A model generated the notes under the pieces. That model saw only the letters and a program-made list of their open reading frames with translations. It was not told the origin of the DNA and searched no databases. A DNA stretch of 64,000 nt from assembly GCA_018335935.1 (NCBI GenBank), contig JAGXRG010000071.1, positions 51,163-115,162 on the forward strand. The letters run 5' to 3'. This stretch comes from Chitinophagaceae bacterium (GTDB lineage Bacteria > Bacteroidota > Bacteroidia > Chitinophagales > Chitinophagaceae). The position numbers and the translations under genes are program-made. Of this stretch, positions 56,166 through 64,000 are shown one piece after another (the stretch's first letter is position 1; every line of letters begins with the position of its first letter).

Positions 56166-56220
56166 ATGTGAAGTGTTATTATCTAGATAGGTGATTTGAT
56201 AATATTCTATTTAACTTTAA

Positions 56221-57714
56221 GTGAAATATTTTTATACTTTATTTTCTTTTCTAATTTTATTTTTCTATAAAACATACGCTCAAGAGCAAGAGACTAATCT
56301 TTTTAATAAAATCACTAATAATATTTCAAATCTTGATACTAAGATTGTTGAATCTCTAACAAAAAAATATCAAAAGCTCGATGAAAAACTTACTAAGCAA
56401 ACTAAAGCTTACATTATAAAGTTAGAGCAGAAAGAGCAAAAATTACAAAAACAATTATTAACTAAAGATAGTGTTCAAGCAAGAATACAATTAGTAAATT
56501 CTCAAGCACATTTTCAGAAGCTAAGAGCAAGACTAGACAAAGCCAATCAAACACAACAATTAACGAAAGAATATTTCCCACAATTAGACAGTGTATTTTC
56601 TGCTACTAAATTCTTAGAACTAAACAACGAACAAAATAGTTCACTAAAAGTGTTAAGTCAATCTTTAGCTGGTATGCAGAGCAAATTACAAGCTACAGCT
56701 GATATCAAAAAAATGCTGAAACAAAGAAAAGACCAATTGAGGGCACAATTAAAAAACTTGAATGTTACTAAACAATTAGATGCTATAAGCAAAGAAACTT
56801 ATTACTATAAACAACAAATTGCTGAATATAAATTATTACTAAAAGATAAGGATAAGGCACAACAAAAACTCATGAGCTTTGTTAGAGAAAACAGTGCATT
56901 TAAAGACTTTATGAAAAAGAATGGTTTGTTGGCTAAACTGTTTCCTCAACTTGGCTCTGGAAGTTTAAGCAATACCTTTCCTAAAGGATTACCAACTTAT
57001 CAGGAAATATTAAATGAGTTACAAGAAAAATTTGGAAACAACAATCCTCTAGCAAATGGTAATAATATCGGCGGTGGTGGTAACTTTTTACAACAACAAA
57101 TTAACAAAGCAAAAACATCTTTTACTAAATTAAAAGATGAAGCCAATAAATCTGGAAAAGGAGTAAGTGATGCTGATATGCCAGACTTTAAACCCAACAA
57201 TCAAAAAACAAAAAGTTTCTTACAACGCTTAGAAGTTGGTATGAATATACAAAGTGTAAAAAATAATAAAATTCTCCCAACAACAAGTGATATAGCATTA
57301 ACAGTTGGATATAAATTAAACGATAAAAGTACTATAGGTGTTGGACTAGCATATAAAATGGGTTGGGGCAATGGTTGGAATGATATTAAACTAAGTACTC
57401 AAGGATATGGATATAGAACTTTTGTTGATGTAAAATTATTTACCAATACCACTGCAGGATTTGGAAAACTGTTTAAAAATTTGTGGATTAGTGGTGGTTA
57501 TGAGTTAAACTATTTAGCAGAGTTAGAAAATAAAACTAACGAGATAACTAAAATAGATTATAAAGCTTGGCAAGTGTCTGCATTAATGGGATTAAGCAAA
57601 AAATACAATGCAGGAAAAAAGAAAGCACAGGTTCAATTATTATATAATTTTTTATACCAAAAATCTAATCCTCAACAACAACCATTAATTTTTAGAGTGG
57701 GTTGGGGGTTGTAA
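56221..57714 (+). CDS. Secreted coiled-coil protein with C-terminal beta-rich domain, RHS-cassette associated
   Basis: 497 aa from GTG at 56221. A signal peptide (about residues 1-20, ending TYAQ) precedes a long Lys/Gln/Leu-rich coiled coil (about 22-235), then a Gly/Asn-rich linker with NNIGGGGNFLQQQ (about 275-295) and a basic segment. The C-terminal part (about 335-497) alternates like an outer-membrane barrel: MNIQSVKNNKILPTTSDIALTVGYKLNDKSTIGVGLAYKM ... PLIFRVGWGL. No named family was recognised. It is 13 nt before the large YD-repeat-like gene. It may anchor or help export those proteins; that is inference from order. Confidence 0.7.
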   Translation: MKYFYTLFSFLILFFYKTYAQEQETNLFNKITNNISNLDTKIVESLTKKYQKLDEKLTKQTKAYIIKLEQKEQKLQKQLLTKDSVQARIQLVNSQAHFQKLRARLDKANQTQQLTKEYFPQLDSVFSATKFLELNNEQNSSLKVLSQSLAGMQSKLQATADIKKMLKQRKDQLRAQLKNLNVTKQLDAISKETYYYKQQIAEYKLLLKDKDKAQQKLMSFVRENSAFKDFMKKNGLLAKLFPQLGSGSLSNTFPKGLPTYQEILNELQEKFGNNNPLANGNNIGGGGNFLQQQINKAKTSFTKLKDEANKSGKGVSDADMPDFKPNNQKTKSFLQRLEVGMNIQSVKNNKILPTTSDIALTVGYKLNDKSTIGVGLAYKMGWGNGWNDIKLSTQGYGYRTFVDVKLFTNTTAGFGKLFKNLWISGGYELNYLAELENKTNEITKIDYKAWQVSALMGLSKKYNAGKKKAQVQLLYNFLYQKSNPQQQPLIFRVGWGL

Positions 57715-57727
57715 TATTTAATTGCTT

Positions 57728-60700
57728 ATGAAGAAAATGTATTTCTTAATTATCCTCTTGCAAGGCTTGGTATTAAGTGGTTTTGGGCAGAGTCAGAACC
57801 CTTCAAGTGGTGTTATTCCTAAAGTAATGCCATCAACACCTGAAGTAGCAGCTTTAGCAAAATTTATAGATATTCCAATGGGTTACTCAACTGGAACACC
57901 AGTAATCAATATTCCTATCCATTCTATTGGAATAAAAGATGTATCAATACCTATTTCTTTAAACTATAATACTTCAGGAATTCGTGTAGATGAAGCTGCG
58001 ACATGGGTAGGACTTGGTTGGAATTTAAATTTAGGTGGAAATATATCTCGAATTGTGAAATCAGCTCCAGACGAATTGAGTTATATGAATACAACAAAAA
58101 CTACTGAATATTTAATGAATGAAATGTATCAACATAAAATTGCTATAAATACCAATAATAGTAATAATCACATGTCATCATGTACATGTACTCAAACTGA
58201 AGAAGACCTTGCTAATAATATTTTAGATGCACAGCCTGATGTCTTTATGTTTAATTTACTTGGGTATTCTGGAAAGTTTACATGGAATCAATTAACACAT
58301 CAATTCGACCAGACTCCATTTTCAAATGTAAAGATTGAATATTCTACTGATAATGATTGGATTAAAAGTTTTAAGCTAATATTACCTAATGGTGTTAAAG
58401 CTTATTATGGTATTTCCAAAGATGGGTTGAGGGTCTCTAACGAATATAATAATCCTAATAATATAACCACTTATTTTGATGGTAATTCAAGTCAAAGTTT
58501 AAATGTTGGCTATTCATATATTACAGGTTGGTCACTTTTGTCAATTGAGAACTCAATAGGCGAGACTATTGAGTTTGAATATGAATCAGTACTAGCTAAA
58601 AATTTTGGAAGAATGTCCGAAATGTCAGTCATGGGAACTGCTTCGAGTTACAATAATGCCTATGGGCAAGGCTGTGCTCCAATTACAGGGTTTAATTTAA
58701 GAGCTTCTTTTTTTAATCAAAATATAATTAAACCAATCATTCTTAGTATTTCTACAAAAGAAACTAAAGTAGTCTTTTCGAGATCAAATTCCATTCGAGA
58801 AGATGTGTTCATTAATGAAAGGTCGTTGGAAAAAATTTCTATTTATACTTTTAACGATAAATTTATTAAGAGATTTAAATTCACTTATGATTATCTTTTG
58901 AGTAATGATTCAACTTCACTTTGGGGACTTGAAGCTTATTCAAATACAGCTAGAAAAAGACTCAGACTTTTAAGATTACAAGAAGTCGATTCCAATGACT
59001 CTGGCATTATACCTGCTTATAAATTTTCATATACATTAGTAGCCCTTCCCAATAGATTATCAGCTTCACAAGATTATTGGGGTTATTTTAATGGTAAAAT
59101 TCAATACAATAATTTCTTAACACCAAAAACGGATGTTACTTGTATTCAAGGATATAGTGGTCTTCCTTATAAAGGATTATATCATAATGAAAATACTGGA
59201 GCTGATAGAACAATTGATACTAGCTTATGTTATGCAGGTATTTTAAAAAAAATAGAATATCCTACTGGTGGTTTCACTGAATATTTTTATGAAAGCAATC
59301 AAGCTCCATTATTAGCTGATGCCATTGTGAATTGTGTAGAAAGATCAGGATTATTAAAAAGGGACGTTTATTTTGGGATGCAAAATAACACACCCACCTA
59401 TTACTATTCTCAAAACTTTACGATAGCATCTGGAAAATATGGAGTAGTTAAAATGACTTCAGACTTACAAGGGTGCCTCCAAAATATGAATTCTTCCTGC
59501 AGAATCTCAATAACACTTGAAGGCATTTCTGACCCTACTTATCAAAATACTTTTTCAATGAGTGGTATTCAATATTTAAATTTAATTAGTGGAGAATATA
59601 AAATTTCAGCTACAATAGATCCAAATCCAAATAATGAAGAAATACCATTCTTTAATGTTCATTTAACTTGGAAAGAACAAGTTGATCCATATAATTTTCC
59701 CATTGGTGGTCTAAGAGTAAAAAAAATAATAAGTTCAGATAATATTGGTAATACAATTAAAAGAAGTTTTAGTTATAATTTATTTATCAATGATTCAGTA
59801 AGTAGTGGGTTTTTGACTGGAATACCAACTCATGTAATTAATACTTTTTTTGAACCCCTTACAGGGGAAACTGGTAATGGCGGTTTTCTTACAAAGGTAG
59901 TTTCAAATAGTCATGTTCCACTTTCAGAAGAAGGTAGAACAATTATTTATTCAAATGTTAAAGAATATTATGATGATCAAAAAGAATCATTTAAAAATGA
60001 GTATAAGTTTAGTGTTGATTTTGATGGGTATTCTGAAGGCTTTCAAGAGCTAACTACAAAAAAAACTTGGAGAGATGGATTACTGATTAATAAAAAAAGC
60101 TATATCAAAACAGACAATAATTATTTAATAGTTAATGAAGAAAATAACGAATTTGGAGAATTTGATACAAGTCAATATAGATATGCGTTCGTTTATTCAA
60201 GAGAAAACATCGGGGTTAATTGTAATCAAATGCAACTTTTAAATAATAATTGTTTTTTCAGATCAGAATGGTATCTCCCCATTTCCACAACAACAAAAAA
60301 TTATTCTTATGATGCAAATGGAAATCAAAAAATTCTTTCTTCAACTTTGACAAATACTTATAATAGTAAACATTTTATTGCAAAAACAACTACAACTAAT
60401 AGTGAAGGAAAATTAATTGAAAATAATATTTGGTATCCTGATGATTATAATAATATTGGCTATAATCTTGACCAATTAAAAACTAAAAATATTATTCAAA
60501 ACCCCATTAAACAAGAAACTTGGGTTAATAACAAAATAAAATCGGGCAATATTATTTTATACAATGCAAATGGACAACCAGAGAGTGTTTATAATTATGA
60601 AAATAATTTACTTATAAATCCACCTACACATGACCCAAATACCATTTTAAACAATAATTACAATTTAAAGCATAACATTAACTATTTCGCAGATGGTAAT

Positions 60701-61081
60701 GTAAAGGAATTATTAAAAACTAATGATATTCCCGAATGTTATTTCTGGGGTTACAATAACCAATATCCTGTAGCTAAAGTTATTGGTAAGCCGTACGATG
60801 TTGTACTTAGCTTAAGTGGCATAGATATTAATATTTTAAATAATCCTAATACTACTGATATTGCAATGAGAACAGAACTTGCGAAACTGAGAAATGTCTC
60901 TGATTGTTTAGTCACCTCTTATACCTACAAACCTTTAGTAGGCATAACTAGTGAAACAGACCCGCAAGGAAAAACAATATATTACGAATACGATAGTTTC
61001 AATAGATTAAAATTAATTAGAGATAAGGATAATAATATACTAAAAACATTTGACTATAAATATCAACAACAGCAGAACTAA
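57728..61081 (+). CDS. Large secreted SpvB/RHS-like protein (YD-type ending)
   Basis: 1117 aa from the ATG at 57728 (TTG six bases earlier in frame). Signal peptide (MKKMYFLIILLQGLVLSGFGQ). The N-terminal part resembles SpvB/TcdB-like insecticidal-toxin N-domains and Bacteroidota RHS proteins: PSTPEVAALAKFIDIPMGYSTGTPVINIPIHSI, SLNYNTSGIRVDEAATWVGLGWNLNLGG. The C-terminus ends in YD-repeat sequence (SETDPQGKTIYYEYDSFNRLKLIRDKDNNI). No toxin tip is visible. It is followed by the DUF6443 RHS protein, its usual partner in the phylum. Function is unknown; a surface or polymorphic-toxin-type role is possible. Confidence 0.8.
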   Translation: MKKMYFLIILLQGLVLSGFGQSQNPSSGVIPKVMPSTPEVAALAKFIDIPMGYSTGTPVINIPIHSIGIKDVSIPISLNYNTSGIRVDEAATWVGLGWNLNLGGNISRIVKSAPDELSYMNTTKTTEYLMNEMYQHKIAINTNNSNNHMSSCTCTQTEEDLANNILDAQPDVFMFNLLGYSGKFTWNQLTHQFDQTPFSNVKIEYSTDNDWIKSFKLILPNGVKAYYGISKDGLRVSNEYNNPNNITTYFDGNSSQSLNVGYSYITGWSLLSIENSIGETIEFEYESVLAKNFGRMSEMSVMGTASSYNNAYGQGCAPITGFNLRASFFNQNIIKPIILSISTKETKVVFSRSNSIREDVFINERSLEKISIYTFNDKFIKRFKFTYDYLLSNDSTSLWGLEAYSNTARKRLRLLRLQEVDSNDSGIIPAYKFSYTLVALPNRLSASQDYWGYFNGKIQYNNFLTPKTDVTCIQGYSGLPYKGLYHNENTGADRTIDTSLCYAGILKKIEYPTGGFTEYFYESNQAPLLADAIVNCVERSGLLKRDVYFGMQNNTPTYYYSQNFTIASGKYGVVKMTSDLQGCLQNMNSSCRISITLEGISDPTYQNTFSMSGIQYLNLISGEYKISATIDPNPNNEEIPFFNVHLTWKEQVDPYNFPIGGLRVKKIISSDNIGNTIKRSFSYNLFINDSVSSGFLTGIPTHVINTFFEPLTGETGNGGFLTKVVSNSHVPLSEEGRTIIYSNVKEYYDDQKESFKNEYKFSVDFDGYSEGFQELTTKKTWRDGLLINKKSYIKTDNNYLIVNEENNEFGEFDTSQYRYAFVYSRENIGVNCNQMQLLNNNCFFRSEWYLPISTTTKNYSYDANGNQKILSSTLTNTYNSKHFIAKTTTTNSEGKLIENNIWYPDDYNNIGYNLDQLKTKNIIQNPIKQETWVNNKIKSGNIILYNANGQPESVYNYENNLLINPPTHDPNTILNNNYNLKHNINYFADGNVKELLKTNDIPECYFWGYNNQYPVAKVIGKPYDVVLSLSGIDINILNNPNTTDIAMRTELAKLRNVSDCLVTSYTYKPLVGITSETDPQGKTIYYEYDSFNRLKLIRDKDNNILKTFDYKYQQQQN

Positions 61082-61134
61082 GAAATAAAAATTGAAAACA
61101 AAAGCTAACTAATCTAGCTTATAAATAAAATACT

Positions 61135-64000
61135 ATGCAAAAAAGTATTACTATATTATTGGTTCTGTATATACAATTTTTCATTTTTTATTTGGCCTTT
61201 TCCCAAAACAAGATAATTCCTAATAATCAAATTGCACCCCTATCACCAACTACAAATATTATTACAAAACCCAATGCCTATAATAATGGTGGAGCAACAG
61301 TTATTGTAAATTATGTTCGTACCAAAGAAGCTGTTGCACCAATTACAACTGAAGCCAGTTTTGATGCAGCTAGTAGTTCACAAGTTAAACAAGCTACACA
61401 ATATATTGATGGATTAGGAAGACCGATTCAAACAGTAGCAAAACAAGCTAGTACCACAGGTAAAGACCTTGTAAGTTATAATGTGTATGATGAATTTGGT
61501 AGAGAAACAACAAAATATTTGCCCTATGTTTCAACAGAAAACAATGGCAGTTTTAAACTAGACCCATTCACACCACAACAAAATTTTAATCAAAATTTAT
61601 TTAATGGCGAACAAGTTTTTTATTCACTAACTCAATTTGAAGCTTCCCCTTTAAATCGTCCTTTAAAATCTTTAGCACCTGGTAATAGTTGGACTGGTAG
61701 CAATAATGGTGTTGCTATGAGTTATGAAATTAACGAAGCAAATGAAGTTAGAATTTGGGAAATCAATAATAATATTCCAACAAGCACAAGTTCATATCAA
61801 GAAGGTCAATTGTATAGAAATGTAACCACAGATGAGCATCAAAAAAAAGTGGTTGAGTATAAGGATAAAGAAGGAAAAGTCATTCTAAAAAAAGTACAGA
61901 TTGAAGGCGATATAGATATTGATTCTCATTCTGGATGGTTATGTACTTATTATGTTTACGATGATTTTGGTTTATTAAGATTTGTTATTCCTCCTAAAGC
62001 AGTAGAGAAACTTATTACTAACAATTGGGACTTTACTTCAACGAATTTAAGTGATGCAATACAAGAACTTTGTTTTCAATATAAATACGACCATCGTAAT
62101 AGAATGATAAGTAAAAAAGTTCCTGGAGCAGAAGCAGTATTTATGGTGTATGACGAAAGAGACAGATTAATTTTAACACAGGACGGCAATCTGAGAAATC
62201 AAGGTAAATTGATGGTTACTGTTTATGAAAATAATTTAAATAGACCAATTCGAACTTATTTATACTCCAATAATTATAGTCAAACTACACATCAAGCAGC
62301 AGCAAATGGTAGTATTGCCTATCCATCAAGTTCTGAATTAAGTTCAGCAACACTATTAACAGAAACTTATTACGATAACTATAATTGGGCTTCCTCTGTA
62401 GGATTGCCCACAACAGTAAATACATCAGATTTTAGTAGTAGTCCACACTATATTGGTAGTTTTAATAGTGCACCAATTTACGCTCAACCATTAACACAAA
62501 ACAACACAGCACTGGGTCAGGTTACAGGGTCTAAAGTAAATGTCTTAGGCACTACAGATTATACTTATAACATTAGCTTTTATGATGATAAAGGAAGGGT
62601 CATTCAAAATATTTCAACACAATTTGGTGGTGGTACTAACACAATAACAAACGAATACGATTTTAGTGGAAAAGTTTTACGCAGTTATACCAAACATACA
62701 AGACCCAATAAGGAAACTTTAGCTATTTCCACAGTAATGAATTATGATGATGGTGGAAGATTAATCAACATACAAAAAGACATTAACAATCAAGGATTAA
62801 AATTAGTATCCAATAACACATATAATGAATTGGGCCAACTCATTAAAAAAACTTTAGGCAACGATATGTTGAGCAGCGAACCAGTTGAATCACTTGATTA
62901 TACTTATAATATTAGAGGTTGGCTTACAGGTATTAATCGAGGTTTTGCTAACCCAAAATATATTTTAGATAGTATAGCTCAACAAAATCGTTGGTTTGGA
63001 ATGCAGTTAAGCTACGATTATGGATTTAGTAATGGTGCAAATACTAATACCATGTTGAATGGAAATATTGCTGGCACTATTTGGAAATCAAAAAGTAATA
63101 ATGTTGAACGTGCTTATGGTTTTAATTACGATGCTGCCAATAGATTAATGATTGCAGATTTTTCTGAGCCAGGAAGTAGTAGAATGAAATTTGATTTTAG
63201 TGTAAAAATGGGTGATGGTATTAACCCGTCAACAGCCTACGATGTAAATGGAAATATAAAATCCATGACTCAAATGTATGAAGCTGGAAAGTCACCTTTA
63301 GATAGTTTACAATACGATTATTTACCTAATAGTAATAAGTTAAAAAGTGTTTACGATAAATATAATAACCCCATTACTAAACTTGGGGATTTTAGAACAA
63401 GTGCCAATAGCCCTAATGCTACTGCAACAAGTGCATTAGCAAAAACAGATTATGCTTATGATGATAACGGGAACTTGATTACAGATTTAAATAAAGATAT
63501 TGGTACGAGCATACCAATAGCAGGTTCAAATGGTAATATAGAATACAACCACCTTAATTTACCTAAAAAAATAACCATTGCAGAAAAAGGAACAATAGAA
63601 TATGTATACGATGCTGCAGGAAATAAACTTAGTAAAATAGTAACCGATAATACAAAAAACCCTGCACACATTACCACTACTAATTATGTAAGTGGTTTTA
63701 TTTATGAATCAAAAGACTCATCTAATACAAGCAATTCTACATTATCATTAACTGCCAACGAATCATTACAATTTTTTAGTCATGAAGAAGGAAGAGTAAG
63801 ACCCAAAACCAATCAAGACTCAAGCTTGCCTACACAATTTGTTTTAGATTATTTTATTAAAGACCATTTGGGAAATGTAAGAATGGTATTAACCGAAGAA
63901 ACTGTAGTGGTTGAACACATGAGAGCTAGTTTGGAAGATGAACTAGTTGATGAGGAAGCTTTATATTTCAATAATCTTGACCCTGAAGGAAAACCATTGG
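61135..64000 (+). CDS. DUF6443 RHS-repeat protein (3' end cut off)
   Basis: The frame is open from ATG 61135 to the window end: 955 codons, no stop. Signal peptide with AFSQ (about residue 23). The DUF6443-type domain shows QATQYIDGLGRPIQTVAKQAS (about residues 82-102) and YDEFGRETTKYLPYV; scattered YD-type repeats follow (YDHRNRMISKKVPGAE, YDERDRLILTQDGN, YDAANRLMIADFSEP, YEYVYDAAGNKLSKIV-like). Near the right edge the RHS core motif VLDYFIKDHLGNVRMVLTEE appears, so the variable C-terminal tip and any immunity gene would lie just outside the window. Confidence 0.85.
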   Translation, partial: MQKSITILLVLYIQFFIFYLAFSQNKIIPNNQIAPLSPTTNIITKPNAYNNGGATVIVNYVRTKEAVAPITTEASFDAASSSQVKQATQYIDGLGRPIQTVAKQASTTGKDLVSYNVYDEFGRETTKYLPYVSTENNGSFKLDPFTPQQNFNQNLFNGEQVFYSLTQFEASPLNRPLKSLAPGNSWTGSNNGVAMSYEINEANEVRIWEINNNIPTSTSSYQEGQLYRNVTTDEHQKKVVEYKDKEGKVILKKVQIEGDIDIDSHSGWLCTYYVYDDFGLLRFVIPPKAVEKLITNNWDFTSTNLSDAIQELCFQYKYDHRNRMISKKVPGAEAVFMVYDERDRLILTQDGNLRNQGKLMVTVYENNLNRPIRTYLYSNNYSQTTHQAAANGSIAYPSSSELSSATLLTETYYDNYNWASSVGLPTTVNTSDFSSSPHYIGSFNSAPIYAQPLTQNNTALGQVTGSKVNVLGTTDYTYNISFYDDKGRVIQNISTQFGGGTNTITNEYDFSGKVLRSYTKHTRPNKETLAISTVMNYDDGGRLINIQKDINNQGLKLVSNNTYNELGQLIKKTLGNDMLSSEPVESLDYTYNIRGWLTGINRGFANPKYILDSIAQQNRWFGMQLSYDYGFSNGANTNTMLNGNIAGTIWKSKSNNVERAYGFNYDAANRLMIADFSEPGSSRMKFDFSVKMGDGINPSTAYDVNGNIKSMTQMYEAGKSPLDSLQYDYLPNSNKLKSVYDKYNNPITKLGDFRTSANSPNATATSALAKTDYAYDDNGNLITDLNKDIGTSIPIAGSNGNIEYNHLNLPKKITIAEKGTIEYVYDAAGNKLSKIVTDNTKNPAHITTTNYVSGFIYESKDSSNTSNSTLSLTANESLQFFSHEEGRVRPKTNQDSSLPTQFVLDYFIKDHLGNVRMVLTEETVVVEHMRASLEDELVDEEALYFNNLDPEGKPL

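Larger units (their letters stand above)
55865..56220. other. 356-bp gene-free boundary region after tRNA-Lys(CTT)
   Basis: Very A/T-rich. It contains two exact copies of an 11-bp TTTGCATACAA direct repeat (55916-55937), a perfect 16-bp inverted repeat (56082-56120) and a promoter for the next gene (TTG 56133-56135, 22 nt, TATTTTTG 56158-56165). No open frame of note and no RNA gene beyond the tRNA were seen. Confidence 0.7.

Noticed and set aside
61102..61120. 6-bp inverted repeat AAGCTA...TAGCTT between the two RHS-type genes
   Set aside because: Too short and without a U-tract; expected by chance in A/T-rich sequence.

Overview
The window is one 64-kb stretch of a low-GC (roughly one third G+C) Bacteroidota chromosome, most likely from the order Chitinophagales. 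The evidence is the set of families present: PorD/DUF4835, DUF4296, DUF5723, DUF5777, DUF5916, BT_3928-type DoxX, bacillithiol BshC, GH3-like enzyme, TSP3-OmpA protein and DUF6443 RHS-like proteins. Promoters fit the Bacteroidota pattern (TTG, about 20 nt, TAnnTTTG) and convincing Shine-Dalgarno sites are absent. Genus and species cannot be read from the sequence.

Layout. 1-6.5 kb (minus strand): bamD-rpoZ, then coaBC-porD-DUF4296-scoAB and a truncated DUF5723 gene at the left edge. 6.6-13.1 kb (minus): an OmpA-family protein and the rimP-nusA-infB translation/transcription operon, which has a terminator-like hairpin in its leader. 13.2-20.8 kb: GH3-like enzyme, pgk, BT_3928-family protein, feoB, a LEA2 lipoprotein and a YdeI-like protein. 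20.8-23.9 kb (minus): tRNA-Lys, then tRNA-Thr-Tyr-Gly-Thr, tuf, tRNA-Trp, secE and nusG. 24-32 kb: HAD and SGNH hydrolases, DUF5916, apaG, UbiA-like prenyltransferase, ruvX, def, and exbB/exbD. 32-43.9 kb: miaA, lepA, brkB-like, mltG, bshC, purEK, hppD, a LysM protein and an rsmF-like methyltransferase. 44-55.8 kb: two TonB-dependent receptors, odhAB (sucAB), rpsT, and a c-type cytochrome/YceI/DUF5777 cassette. From tRNA-Lys(CTT) at 55.8 kb to the right edge the region looks accessory: a coiled-coil secreted protein, a large YD/RHS-like protein and a DUF6443 RHS protein cut by the window end.

Most of the window is core housekeeping in short operons. Several convergent gene pairs overlap tail to tail with no terminator between them. 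Intrinsic terminators are clear after ompA, tuf, tRNA-Lys, rpsT, the first TonB receptor, rpoZ and the YdeI-like gene.

The most unusual signal is a family of degenerate 7-bp tandem repeats. They make up the whole miaA-lepA spacer, where miaA has no ATG, GTG or TTG start, the exbB-exbD spacer, most of the tRNA-Trp/secE spacer, and a translated segment of the OdhB (SucB) inter-domain linker. Other points of interest are the rimP-nusA-infB leader hairpin with a three-codon ORF overlapping the rimP start, and the tRNA-Lys(CTT) boundary, which carries direct repeats and a perfect 16-bp inverted repeat in front of the RHS cassette.
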